The position numbers were made by a program, and so were the translations under genes. A stretch of DNA of 64,000 nt from positions 653,474 through 717,473 of the forward strand of contig NZ_AEJB01000361.1 in the NCBI RefSeq assembly GCF_000331005.1, given 5' to 3'. The notes beneath the pieces are model-generated. The model did not search any database, was not told where the DNA came from, and saw only the letters and a list, made by a program, of their open reading frames with translations. Numbering within the stretch: position 1 is the stretch's first letter; each line of letters opens with the position of its first letter. This DNA comes from Streptomyces turgidiscabies Car8 (lineage in GTDB: Bacteria; Actinomycetota; Actinomycetes; Streptomycetales; Streptomycetaceae). Shown here piece after piece: positions 56,126 through 64,000 of this stretch.

Positions 56126-56662
56126 ATGACGCAGCGTGTGGAGCTCGCGACCGTGATGGACCGGCTCTCCCTCGACGGACTCGTCACCGCGTACGCGGTG
56201 GCCGTGGACGACGGCGACTGGGAGACGTACGTGGAACTGTTCGCGCCGGACGGACGGGCGGACTACCGTTCGGCCGGCGGCATCGAGGGGGACGCCCGGC
56301 AGGTCGCCGGGTGGCTCAGGCAGAGCATGGAACTGTTTCCGATGCGGCAGCATCTGATCGTCAACCGCCGGGTCGGCTTCGGCATCCTGGAGCAGGACAC
56401 CGGCGACACGGCCCGCGTCCAGGCTGACTACGTCAATCCCATGCGACTCGCGGACCGGGACGGTGGAGGCGGAGCTGGAGCCACCGCTCCCGACTTCGTG
56501 TGCGGTGGCCGTTACGCCTTCGAGGTGATCCGTACGGTGGACGGCTGGCGGTTGCGCGAAGTGGTCGTGCAGGAGAAGTGGCGCCGCATGCCGACGCCGT
56601 ACAAGGAACCGGTCACCGAGCCGGCCACCGAACCCGTGGTCACCAGATCGGCCGGCGACTGA
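56126..56662 (+). CDS. SnoaL-like domain protein
   Basis: The 178-residue cone-shaped alpha+beta-barrel protein (SnoaL_4/nuclear transport factor 2-like) shows LSLDGLVTAYAVAVDDGDWE, YVELFAPDGRADYRSAGGIE and HLIVNRRVGFG. Such domains act as dehydratases, cyclases or isomerases, or bind small ligands. The C-terminal tail is repetitive (EPVTEPATEPVVT). No partner enzyme is adjacent. Confidence 0.8.
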   Translation: MTQRVELATVMDRLSLDGLVTAYAVAVDDGDWETYVELFAPDGRADYRSAGGIEGDARQVAGWLRQSMELFPMRQHLIVNRRVGFGILEQDTGDTARVQADYVNPMRLADRDGGGGAGATAPDFVCGGRYAFEVIRTVDGWRLREVVVQEKWRRMPTPYKEPVTEPATEPVVTRSAGD

Positions 56663-56839
56663 CCGCTCCCCCCGGCGCCCGGACCAGCCGCCGTACGCCG
56701 TATGAGGAATCCGCCGCTCCTGGCCGGAGTCCTGCTGGTCCGAGATCGTCCGCACCGCGCACACTGGAGACACGTAAGGGGTGACCGACTGGGTAGTTGA
56801 CCCGGTGATCCTTTGGAACCGACCGGTAGGAGGCGCCGT

Positions 56840-58414
56840 ATGAAACTGCCCGGCCACTGGCTCGCCTCCCCGTGGCGGCGTTCCGTCGTCGCCGCGCTTG
56901 CCGGTGCCCTGCCGATGTTCGCCTTCCCGGCGCCGGCCCTGTGGTGGTTCGCGTACGTCGCGCTCGTGCCGTGGATCCTGCTCGTCCGGTCCGCGCCGAC
57001 CGCTGGACGCGCGGCGTACGACGGCTGGTTCGGCGGCCTCGGGTTCATGGTGGCGGTGCATCACTGGCTGCTGCCGAGCCTGCATGTGTTCATCTTCGTC
57101 CTCGCGGCACTGCTGGGCTCGCTGTGGGCACCCTGGGGTCTGCTCGTACGCCGGTTCCTGGCGGCCGGCGCGTCGGCCGGGCGGATCGCCGCCGGGCTCG
57201 TCGTGCTGCCGTCGGCGTGGCTCATGGTCGAGCTGGTCCGCTCGTGGCAGGGGCTGGGCGGGCCCTGGGGCATGATCGGATCCAGCCAGTGGCAGGTGGC
57301 GCCCGCACTGCGGCTGGCCTCGGTCGGCGGGGTGTGGCTGCTCAGCTTCCTGGTGGTGACCGTGAACGTGGCGGTCGCCGTGCTGATCGCGGTGCGCGCG
57401 TCCCGGGTTCCGGCCGTGGCCGGGCTCCTCGCCACCGCAGCCGTGACCTCGGCGGCCTGGGTGTGGTCACCGCGTCCGGAGGCGGACGGCCGGGTGCGGA
57501 TCGCCGTCGTGCAACCGGGCATCGTCGACGGGGCGGACAGCGCCGGAAAACGGTTCGCGCTGGAGGAGTCGCTCACTCGCCGGCTGGCCGGCCAGGACGT
57601 CGATCTGGTCGTCTGGGGCGAGAGCAGCGTCGGCTACGACCTCGCCGACCGTCCCGACCTGGCGAAACGGCTCGCGTCGCTCTCGCGTACGACCGGGACC
57701 GACATCCTCGTCAACGTGGACGCCAGACGTTCCGACCGGCCCGGCATCTACAAGAGTTCGGTGCTCGTCGGTCCGGACGGCCCCACCGGTGACCGGTACG
57801 ACAAGATGCGGCTCGTGCCCTTCGGCGAGTACGTTCCAGCGCGTTCGCTGCTGGGCTGGGCCACCTCCGTCGGCAAGGCTGCGGGCGAGGACCGCAAACG
57901 CGGCACCGAGCAGGTGGTGATGAACGTCGGGCACGGGCTGCGTATCGGACCGATGGTCTGCTTCGAGTCCGCGTTCCCGGACATGAGCCGCCATCTCGCC
58001 CAGGACGGCGCCGAGTTGCTCGTCGCACAGTCCTCGACCTCGTCGTTCCAGCACAGCTGGGCCCCCGAGCAGCACGCGTCGATCGCGGCCCTGCGCGCCG
58101 CCGAGACCGGCCGGCCCATGGTCCACGCCACGCTGACCGGTGTCTCCGCCGTCTACGGCCCGAGCGGCGAGCGCGTCGGCTCCTGGCTCGGCACGGACGC
58201 GAGTACCTCGGCGGTGTACGACGTACCGCTGGCCCGGGGTGTCACGCCGTACGTCCGCTTCGGTGACTGGCCGGTGCACGCGGCCGTCCTCGTCATCGTC
58301 GTCCTGGGTACCGTCGAGGGCCTGGGCCTGTTCAGGCGGCGCCGATCCGCTCCCCCACCGCTCGTACCACCCGTTCGCACAGCTCGTGAGTCGCCAGTGC
58401 GTCCCGGGCGCTGA
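56840..58414 (+). CDS. lnt: Apolipoprotein N-acyltransferase
   Basis: The 524-residue protein has six or so N-terminal membrane helices (about residues 12-215) and then a nitrilase-type catalytic domain. The triad is visible: Glu in LVVWGESSVGYD, Lys in YDKMRLVPFGEYVP, Cys in GPMVCFESAFPDMSR. It transfers an acyl chain from phospholipid to the N-terminal lipid-modified Cys of lipoproteins, the last step of triacylated lipoprotein formation. GTAGGAGG lies 6 bases before the ATG. Its last 83 bases overlap, tail to tail, the Gfo/Idh/MocA gene. Confidence 0.9.
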   Translation: MKLPGHWLASPWRRSVVAALAGALPMFAFPAPALWWFAYVALVPWILLVRSAPTAGRAAYDGWFGGLGFMVAVHHWLLPSLHVFIFVLAALLGSLWAPWGLLVRRFLAAGASAGRIAAGLVVLPSAWLMVELVRSWQGLGGPWGMIGSSQWQVAPALRLASVGGVWLLSFLVVTVNVAVAVLIAVRASRVPAVAGLLATAAVTSAAWVWSPRPEADGRVRIAVVQPGIVDGADSAGKRFALEESLTRRLAGQDVDLVVWGESSVGYDLADRPDLAKRLASLSRTTGTDILVNVDARRSDRPGIYKSSVLVGPDGPTGDRYDKMRLVPFGEYVPARSLLGWATSVGKAAGEDRKRGTEQVVMNVGHGLRIGPMVCFESAFPDMSRHLAQDGAELLVAQSSTSSFQHSWAPEQHASIAALRAAETGRPMVHATLTGVSAVYGPSGERVGSWLGTDASTSAVYDVPLARGVTPYVRFGDWPVHAAVLVIVVLGTVEGLGLFRRRRSAPPPLVPPVRTARESPVRPGR

Positions 58415-59243
58415 GCACCTTGCCCGTGCGCACGGCGTCGAGGAAGGCGAGCACCGCCTGTTCGATTCCGCGCTGCCGCGCCACCGGCACCCAGTCGCCG
58501 CGCCGCCGTACGGTCGGCTGTCCCTTGTGGTCGATCACCTCGGCGAGGTTGATCACCTGACGCTTGGTGTCCTGCCCGGACACTTCGAGGATCTCCTCGG
58601 CCGAGCCGCTGAGCCGGTTCATCACGCCGAGCGCGGTGAAGCCGTCCCCGGCGAGCTGGAGCACCACGTGGTGCAGCAGGCCGTCCTCGGTGCGGGCGCG
58701 CACGGTCACGTCGTCGATCGGGCCCGGCACCAGGAACCGCAGTGTGTCCACGACATGGATGAAGTCGTCGAGGATCATCGCGCGGGGTTCCTCGGGCAGT
58801 CCGATGCGGTTCTTCTGCATCAGGATCAGCTCGCGCGGGTGGTCGGCGCACTGGGTGTACCCGGGTGCGAAGCGCCGGTTGAACCCGACGGCGAGCGAGA
58901 CACCGCGCTCCTCCGCCAGCCTCACCAGCCGCTCCGACTCGGCGAGTTCGTACGCGAGCGGCTTGTCGACGTACGTCGGTACGCCCGCCTCCAGCAGCCT
59001 GGTCACGATCTCCGGATGCACGGCGGTGGGCGCGTGCACGAACGCCGCGTCGAGGCCCTGGGCGATCAGCTCGTCGAGGCCGGCGTGCCGCTGCCCGGCC
59101 GGCAGCCGCAGGCCGTCGGCGACCTGGGTGAGTGTCGAGGGTGTCCGTGTGTGCAGATGCAGTTCGACCTCGGGCCGCGCGCCCAGCACCGGCAGATACG
59201 CCTTCCGCGCGATGTCACCGAGTCCGATGCAGCCGACCTTCAC
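58332..59243 (-). CDS. Gfo/Idh/MocA-family oxidoreductase
   Basis: The 303-residue protein opens MKVGCIGLGDIARKAYLPVL (Rossmann dinucleotide motif) and contains AAFVHAPTAVHPEIVTRLLE, then VDKPLAYELAESERLVRLAE (the family's E/D-K-P motif). The substrate-binding half begins VGFNRRFAPGY. These enzymes oxidise or reduce sugars and cyclitols with NAD(P). AAGGAG is 5 bases before the GTG start. The 3' end lies inside the antisense end of lnt. Confidence 0.9.
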   Translation of the reverse strand: MKVGCIGLGDIARKAYLPVLGARPEVELHLHTRTPSTLTQVADGLRLPAGQRHAGLDELIAQGLDAAFVHAPTAVHPEIVTRLLEAGVPTYVDKPLAYELAESERLVRLAEERGVSLAVGFNRRFAPGYTQCADHPRELILMQKNRIGLPEEPRAMILDDFIHVVDTLRFLVPGPIDDVTVRARTEDGLLHHVVLQLAGDGFTALGVMNRLSGSAEEILEVSGQDTKRQVINLAEVIDHKGQPTVRRRGDWVPVARQRGIEQAVLAFLDAVRTGKVLSARDALATHELCERVVRAVGERIGAA

Positions 59244-59371
59244 GGGGTCTCCTTCAGTGGTTGCCTGCCGGGGTCATCCCGGAAGCATACGGCGGCCGGA
59301 GGCTTCGCAGGCCGGCCGAGCCCGGCGGAAAACACATGGTGGGGGCGGTCCCGGTGAGCGATCATGCCTGC

Positions 59372-59890
59372 ATGACGACACAGGCCCCGCGCAGTGAGCC
59401 CGCCCAGAACGCCGACGAACGCACGATGCTGGAGGGCTGGCTGGACTACCACCGGCAGACCCTGCCGTGGAAGTGCGAGGGCCTGACCGACAGCCAGCTC
59501 AGGACCGCCTCGGTCGAACCCTCCGAACTCTCCCTCATGGGCCTGGTGCGACACATGGCGGAGGTCGAGCGCAGCTGGTTCCGCCGGGTCCTGGTGGCAG
59601 AGGACGCGGGCCCGATCTACTACAGCGAGGAGGACCGGGACGGCGAGTTCCACCTGACCGAGGCGGACACCTGGGAGGAGGCGTACGGCACCTGGCAGGC
59701 CGAGATCGGGATCGCTCGGAGGAATGCTTCCGGCTTCGGTCTCGACGACCTCTCGAAGGGCATGAACAGGCGCGGTGACGAACCGTTCAACCTGCGCTGG
59801 ATCTACACGCACATGATCGAGGAGTACGCCCGCCACAACGGCCACGCCGATCTGCTCCGCGAACGGGTCGACGGAACGACCGGCGACTGA
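59372..59890 (+). CDS. DinB-like (DUF664) four-helix protein
   Basis: The 172-residue protein of the DinB/DUF664 superfamily shows MLEGWLDYHRQTLPWKCEGL, ELSLMGLVRHMAEVERSWFR (first His ligand) and WIYTHMIEEYARHNGHADLL (His-x3-Glu...His-x2-His region). The family includes metal-dependent mycothiol-linked transferases and hydrolases in actinomycetes. It is monocistronic, with a promoter in the 128-base gap after the divergent Gfo/Idh/MocA gene. Confidence 0.85.
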   Translation: MTTQAPRSEPAQNADERTMLEGWLDYHRQTLPWKCEGLTDSQLRTASVEPSELSLMGLVRHMAEVERSWFRRVLVAEDAGPIYYSEEDRDGEFHLTEADTWEEAYGTWQAEIGIARRNASGFGLDDLSKGMNRRGDEPFNLRWIYTHMIEEYARHNGHADLLRERVDGTTGD

Positions 59891-60043
59891 GGCGAGGCGG
59901 CGAAGGGGCACGCACCGGACAGGCCCCCACCCGTCAGCCGGGACCCCCTCGCCCCCTCCGTAAGGGGCCGGAGATCACCCGTGTGGGGCATACTCCGGTC
60001 GTCCACGGTTCCGAAACGGGCCGGACACAGCAGAGTTGCGCGG

Positions 60044-60541
60044 GTGCATCGAACGACGACCACCGCAACGCTCCTGGTAACTGTGGCTGTCACGGCCCTC
60101 TCCGGCTGCGTCACGATCCAGCACCCGACCGCTCCCGGCCCGCTCCCGGCGCCGTCCCAGCCGTCGGTGCCCCGTCCGGACGGCCGGGCCGAACCCCAGA
60201 TCGTGCAGGCCCCTGCGCGGGAGGCGCTGGAGCTCATCGGTCCCGACCGCGAGCCACCTCAGGCCCCGCGGACACCGCGGGCCGTGGGCGAGCCGCACCG
60301 CCCGGCCGCAGCGGCGCCCGCGCCCCCACCGGCCGCCGCACCGCCTCCGCCCCGCCGGACCAAGCCGAAGAAGCGCCCGCCGAAGCCGCAGCGCCGCCAC
60401 ACCCAGCCCCGTGTCGAACTCCCCGAGGTGTCCCGCCCGGTGCGCGAGAACACGGACGTGTGCGCCCTTGGCAGGAAGTACGGCGGCTGGGGCAAGGACA
60501 GTCCCCAGACGGTCATCTGCAAGGAGGCGTACGGGCGTTGA
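60044..60541 (+). CDS. Proline-rich secreted lipoprotein
   Basis: The 165-residue product starts at GTG (MHRTTTTATLLVTVAVTALS) with lipobox LSGC, so the mature N-terminus is a lipidated Cys. A long Pro/Ala linker that probably spans the wall follows, then a short conserved C-terminal motif (DVCALGRKYGGWGKDSPQTV ending ICKEAYGR) with two Cys that could form a disulfide. It is a recognisable Streptomyces small-lipoprotein type without known function. A longer frame to 59981 lacks signal-peptide features. Confidence 0.7.
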   Translation: MHRTTTTATLLVTVAVTALSGCVTIQHPTAPGPLPAPSQPSVPRPDGRAEPQIVQAPAREALELIGPDREPPQAPRTPRAVGEPHRPAAAAPAPPPAAAPPPPRRTKPKKRPPKPQRRHTQPRVELPEVSRPVRENTDVCALGRKYGGWGKDSPQTVICKEAYGR

Positions 60542-60650
60542 GCTCGCGGGGGTCGGTCCGGGAGATCAGTCGAGCGGTCCGGGAGGGACTCCTGGACGGG
60601 CAGACGCTTCCCGGAGCCGGCCGCCGCCCCTCAGAGATTCCTCAGCCCCC

Positions 60651-61205
60651 TCAGGGCCGCTGTCTCGGCGGCTCCCAGGAATCCCCTTCCGGCCCGCCGG
60701 AGGAGTCTCCCCCGGCGGAGTCCCCCTCCCCCAGCCGCAGCTCCAGCCGACCGATGGCCGCCCTGACGCCGTCGCCGTAGTCGTCGTCGCCCAGGGCGTC
60801 GGCCGAGCCCCGGGCGCGGCGGATGTGGGTCCGGGCGGCGTCGGGGCGGTCCAGCTTCACGTAGTCGGCGGCCAGGTTCAGATGCAGCGACGGGTACAGG
60901 GCGCGCACCGCGAGGGCCCCCTCGTGCTGGACGACCTCCGCGACCCTTTCGTCCGACAGCTCCTGCGCCGCCGACAACGCCCGGAGATCCCACGCCAGTT
61001 CGTCCGAGGGGTCGTCCTGCGTGTCGGCCATGTAGTGCGCCAGTGTGCAGCGGTGCAAGGGGTCGCCGGCCGCGCCGATCTCCGCCCACAGCCCCAGGAG
61101 ACGCCCCCGGGCCTCCTCGCGGTCACCGCCGTGATGCAACATGACGGCCTGTCCGATCCTGGTCATCATGGCATCCGGTGCCACCTGTTCCTGCCGCTCC
61201 GTCAC
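60651..61205 (-). CDS. Helical TPR-like protein of unknown function
   Basis: The 184-residue protein consists of helix pairs (MMTRIGQAVMLHHGGDREEA, HRCTLAHYMADTQDDPSDEL, LHLNLAADYVKLDRPDAART, AIGRLELRLGEGD) with TPR-like spacing, commonly annotated as tetratricopeptide or hypothetical in Streptomyces. The start GTG 61205 gives the opening MTERQEQVAPDAM; the longer frame to 61310 is not supported. The C-terminus is Gly/Ser/Pro-rich. Confidence 0.7.
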   Translation of the reverse strand: MTERQEQVAPDAMMTRIGQAVMLHHGGDREEARGRLLGLWAEIGAAGDPLHRCTLAHYMADTQDDPSDELAWDLRALSAAQELSDERVAEVVQHEGALAVRALYPSLHLNLAADYVKLDRPDAARTHIRRARGSADALGDDDYGDGVRAAIGRLELRLGEGDSAGGDSSGGPEGDSWEPPRQRP

Positions 61206-61327
61206 CGCACCCTCCACCCACGTCGGCTGTGCCGTTGTCCTTCCCGACGCTAGCTCCAGGCACTGACAATCACGGTCAGGCGGGCCGGTGCGGCACCGAC
61301 CCGGCGACACGGCTCACCGCTCCGGGT

Positions 61328-62011
61328 TCAGCCCAGGTCGGGAATCGTCCAGTCGATCGGCTCGTGACCCTGACCGGCGACCGCCTCGTTGATCTGGGTG
61401 AACGGGCGCGAACCGAAGAACTTCTTCGCCGACAGCGGCGACGGGTGTGCCCCCTTCACCACCACGTGCCGCTCCTCGTCGATCAGGGGCAGCTTCTTCT
61501 GCGCGTAGTTGCCCCACAGGACGAACACCGCCGGGTCGGGACGGTCGGCCACGGCCCGGATCACCGCGTCCGTGAACCTCTCCCAGCCCTTCCCCTTGTG
61601 CGAGTTGGCCTCGCCGGAACGGACCGTGAGCACCGCGTTGAGCAGCAGTACGCCCTGCTCGGCCCACGGCATCAGATAGCCGTTGTCGGGAACGGGCGTG
61701 CCCAGCTCCTCCTTCATCTCCTTGTAGATGTTGCGGAGCGAGGGCGGGGTCTTCACGCCGGGGCGGACCGAGAAGCACAGGCCGTGGCCCTGACCCTCGC
61801 CGTGGTAGGGGTCCTGACCGAGGATCAGGACCTTCACCTTGTCGTACGGCGTCGCGGCGAGCGCGGCGAACACCTCGTCGCGCGGAGGATAGACAGGACC
61901 CTTCGCCCGCTCCTCCTCGACGAACTCGGTCAGCTCCTTGAAGTAGGGCTGCTGCAGCTCGTCACCCAGGACGCCGCGCCAGGACTCGGGCAGCATGGCG
62001 ATGTCGGTCAC
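61328..62011 (-). CDS. ung: Uracil-DNA glycosylase
   Basis: The 227-residue family 1 UDG has the active-site motif VLILGQDPYHGEGQGHGLCF (catalytic Asp, Tyr and Phe), the LLLNAVLTVRSGEANSHKGK motif for uracil recognition, and the Leu-intercalation/His motif GAHPSPLSAKKFFGSRPF. It removes uracil from DNA in base-excision repair. GGAGGAAG lies 8 bases before the GTG. The length is normal for bacterial Ung. Confidence 0.95.
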   Translation of the reverse strand: MTDIAMLPESWRGVLGDELQQPYFKELTEFVEEERAKGPVYPPRDEVFAALAATPYDKVKVLILGQDPYHGEGQGHGLCFSVRPGVKTPPSLRNIYKEMKEELGTPVPDNGYLMPWAEQGVLLLNAVLTVRSGEANSHKGKGWERFTDAVIRAVADRPDPAVFVLWGNYAQKKLPLIDEERHVVVKGAHPSPLSAKKFFGSRPFTQINEAVAGQGHEPIDWTIPDLG

Positions 62012-62128
62012 GTGAACTTCCTCCGATGTGCGGTGTGTTCCACTCATCGAAGAACCTACCGGCGCCCACTGACAACGGGTCACCGCCCACGGGCGCGGGC
62101 ACCGGCCGTGCTCCTGCCACGGGCTCCG

Positions 62129-63709
62129 CTACCAGCTGGTCTTCCAGTAGAGCTGCCACATCACCATCATCGTCGCCGGGTCGATGGACACCTCGGCGCC
62201 GCCGATCTCCTCGCTCGCCGCCACATGCTGCTTGCCCTGCCACAGCGGCAGCAGCCGGGCGTCGTCCAGGAAGATCTGCTGGGCCGCCTTGAACTGATCG
62301 CCCACGGCCCCGCGGTCGCTCTCACGGCGTGACTCGGGCAGCAGTACGCCGGTGATCTCGGGGGATTTGTAGGGCGTACCGAGCGCGTTCTGCTCACCCA
62401 CGAAGGGGGCGATGAAGTTGTCGGCGTCGGGGAAGTCGGGGAACCAGCCGCGCCCGAACACCGGGTACTCGCCCTTCTGGTAGCCGTCCACGTAGGTCTT
62501 CCAGGGACGGCTCTCGAGCGTGACGGTGAACAGGCCGGAATCCTCCAGCTGTCGCTTCAGTTCCTCGAAGGCCGGCTTGGTCTGGGAGCCGTAGCGGTCG
62601 CTCGTGTACCAGAGGGTGAGCGGGACCCGCTCCGTGACGCCGTCCTCCAGGAGGATCTGCCGGGCCTTGGAGGAACTGGGATTGCCGAAGTTGTCGAAGA
62701 AGCCCGTGGTGTGGCCGACCAGACCCTTGGGGATCATGGAGTACAGCGGCTCGACGGTGTCCTTGTAGACGTTGTGGGCGAGCGCCGGACGGTCGACGAG
62801 CTGGGCGATCGCCTTGCGGACCGAGAGCTTGCTGGACCACGGGTCCTTGGGGTTGAACACCAGGTAACTGATCTCGGTGGTGGCGTTCTCGACGAGTTGG
62901 AGTCCCTCCTCCTTCTCGTTGTCCTCGATGTCGACGATGTCGTCGGCGCTGAGACCTCGGTAGACGACGTCGATCGACTTGTCCCGGAGGGCGTCGGCCA
63001 TCTCGGACGACTTCTGGAAGTAGCGGATGGTGACGGCGTCGTTCTTGGGGGACGCGATGCCCTTGTAGCGGTCGTTCCTGACGAGTACGGCCTTGTCGCC
63101 CTCGCCGTAGGACTCCAGGGTGTACGGTCCGGAGCCGTTGACCTTGCCGTCCTGGCGGAGGGACTTCGCGGGGTACTCCTCGGGGTCCACGATCGACATG
63201 GCGGGCGTGGAGAGCACGAAGGGGAAGGTCGCGTCGGCCTGGTTCAGATGGAAGACGATCCCGCGGTCACCCTTCACCTCGATCCGGTCGAGGCTGGTCA
63301 GCAGACCGGCCGGGCCGCCGTTGACGTTGATCGTCCTGATCCGGTCGATGGAGTACTTGACCGCCTGCGCGTCCAGGTCGTGTCCGTCGGAGAACTTCAG
63401 GCCCTCGCGCAGCTCGCAGCTGTACACCGTGCTCGAACTGTCGGTGAACTCGCAGCTCTGGGCGGCGTCCGGCTTGGGCTCGGTCCCGCCGGTGTCGAAG
63501 TTGAGCAGCGTCTGGTGCACGTTGCGGAAGAGCTCCCAGGAGTTGTCCCAGGAAGCGGCCGGATCCAGTGTGCTGGGCTCACTGGTCGTCCCCACGACGA
63601 TCGGCTTCCCCTCGTTGGAGGAGCCGGAGGAGAAGACTCCGCATCCGGCGACCATGGATATGGACGCGGCTGTCGCCAACTGCCGCAGGCCCCGGTTCCG
63701 GTTGAACAC
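62129..63709 (-). CDS. Oligopeptide ABC transporter substrate-binding lipoprotein
   Basis: The 526-residue SBP_bac_5 protein has a signal peptide with lipobox VAGC near residue 20, then KPIVVGTTSEPSTLDPAASW, the ELREGLKFSDGHDLDAQAVK signature, and WFPDFPDADNFIAPFVGEQN. It is lipid-anchored outside the membrane and delivers peptides to an Opp/Dpp permease, whose genes are not in this window. Start GTG 63709 is chosen because AGGAG is spaced 7 bases from it; GTG 63715 would touch the RBS. Confidence 0.92.
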   Translation of the reverse strand: MFNRNRGLRQLATAASISMVAGCGVFSSGSSNEGKPIVVGTTSEPSTLDPAASWDNSWELFRNVHQTLLNFDTGGTEPKPDAAQSCEFTDSSSTVYSCELREGLKFSDGHDLDAQAVKYSIDRIRTINVNGGPAGLLTSLDRIEVKGDRGIVFHLNQADATFPFVLSTPAMSIVDPEEYPAKSLRQDGKVNGSGPYTLESYGEGDKAVLVRNDRYKGIASPKNDAVTIRYFQKSSEMADALRDKSIDVVYRGLSADDIVDIEDNEKEEGLQLVENATTEISYLVFNPKDPWSSKLSVRKAIAQLVDRPALAHNVYKDTVEPLYSMIPKGLVGHTTGFFDNFGNPSSSKARQILLEDGVTERVPLTLWYTSDRYGSQTKPAFEELKRQLEDSGLFTVTLESRPWKTYVDGYQKGEYPVFGRGWFPDFPDADNFIAPFVGEQNALGTPYKSPEITGVLLPESRRESDRGAVGDQFKAAQQIFLDDARLLPLWQGKQHVAASEEIGGAEVSIDPATMMVMWQLYWKTSW

Positions 63710-64000
63710 GTGCACGCTCCTCGATCTGCCATACCAAGCCAACGGTCGGCAGACCATACCGCAGTGCCCCACCGGGTGGTCCAGCTTCTTGGCAGGCCAC
63801 TTGATCAGCACGTATCGGACGACACCGCCCCCGGACCGCGTGACCTCGGGCGTCGACACCGGAGCTTTTTCTGTCAGGTGACACGCATAAGTTTGCAGCG
63901 GTCGACATAAAGGCCTTTCGCCACGCATCTTCCGGTAAATGGCAAAGCGGACGTCAAAACCCACCACCCAGGTACCCACGGGTAACTCCGGGTACGGGTG
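63710..64000. other. Upstream region of the peptide-binding gene
   Basis: No gene is supported in the last 290 bases. The stretch 63860-63950 is AT-richer and should carry the promoter of the minus-strand binding-protein gene. An open minus-strand frame continues to 63979 but without signal-peptide or coding character. Confidence 0.4.

Overview
High GC content, GTG and frequent TTG starts, 4-base start/stop overlaps (ATGA, GTGA) and the families seen (F420-linked oxidoreductases, DUF4328, MmyB-type XRE regulator, Mrr-TerD) point to an actinomycete, very probably Streptomyces. The window looks like accessory or chromosome-arm sequence: several genes are broken, and two IS elements, one IS remnant, a three-recombinase transposon and an xis-int module lie among ordinary metabolic and regulatory genes.

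Layout. 1-5.9 kb: start of a sensor kinase, a lipoprotein, a two-ATPase/FtsX exporter and an OmpR-type regulator. 5.9-8.4 kb: two integral membrane proteins (flippase-like and GT-C-like). 8.57-13.8 kb: a mobile-element patch, with a truncated IS5-family copy, a TetR/SDR/Ddn-like cassette with a perfect 19-bp inverted repeat in its divergent promoter, a dead TetR fragment, a complete IS5-family element flanked by CTAG, and an IS110-family transposase with a foldable non-coding flank (bridge-RNA candidate). 13.9-22.7 kb: membrane proteins, a NarL/LuxR two-component pair and a run of truncated genes (BlaI-like, COG4705-like, histidine kinase fragment, MFS fragment).

22.7-40.9 kb is the most interesting part. 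An operon of overlapping genes encodes a PIMT-like 'FxLD-type' methyltransferase, a class I methyltransferase, a NUDIX-aminoglycoside phosphotransferase fusion, a GNAT-NUDIX fusion, a VanX-like dipeptidase, a methyltransferase-NUDIX-PIMT fusion, a PIG-L deacetylase and a double-NUDIX protein. An element of about 8.6 kb sits inside the GNAT-NUDIX gene; removing 26449-35044 restores one open frame. The element carries three tyrosine recombinases and a small coiled-coil protein (Tn554 tnpABC-like / recombinase-trio type). On the other strand it carries a two-gene cargo with RHIM-like (amyloid-signalling) motifs: a small protein and a membrane-anchored protein with three motif repeats. This is a candidate undescribed, possibly defensive, system.

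41-47.7 kb: a TPR-like regulator relic, an RmlD-like reductase, a nitrilase-family hydrolase, then xis-int directly followed by a 3' fragment of uppP, which marks a likely attachment site. 47.8-64 kb: mostly conserved chromosomal genes (SDR, DUF4328, Mrr-TerD nuclease fusion, Imm32-like protein, LLM oxidoreductase with divergent XRE regulator, DUF4291, SnoaL-like, Lnt, Gfo/Idh/MocA, DinB-like, lipoprotein, Ung, oligopeptide-binding lipoprotein).

All assignments come from reading the sequence; no database search was run. Starts are chosen from ribosome-binding sites and overlaps, and are flagged where uncertain.
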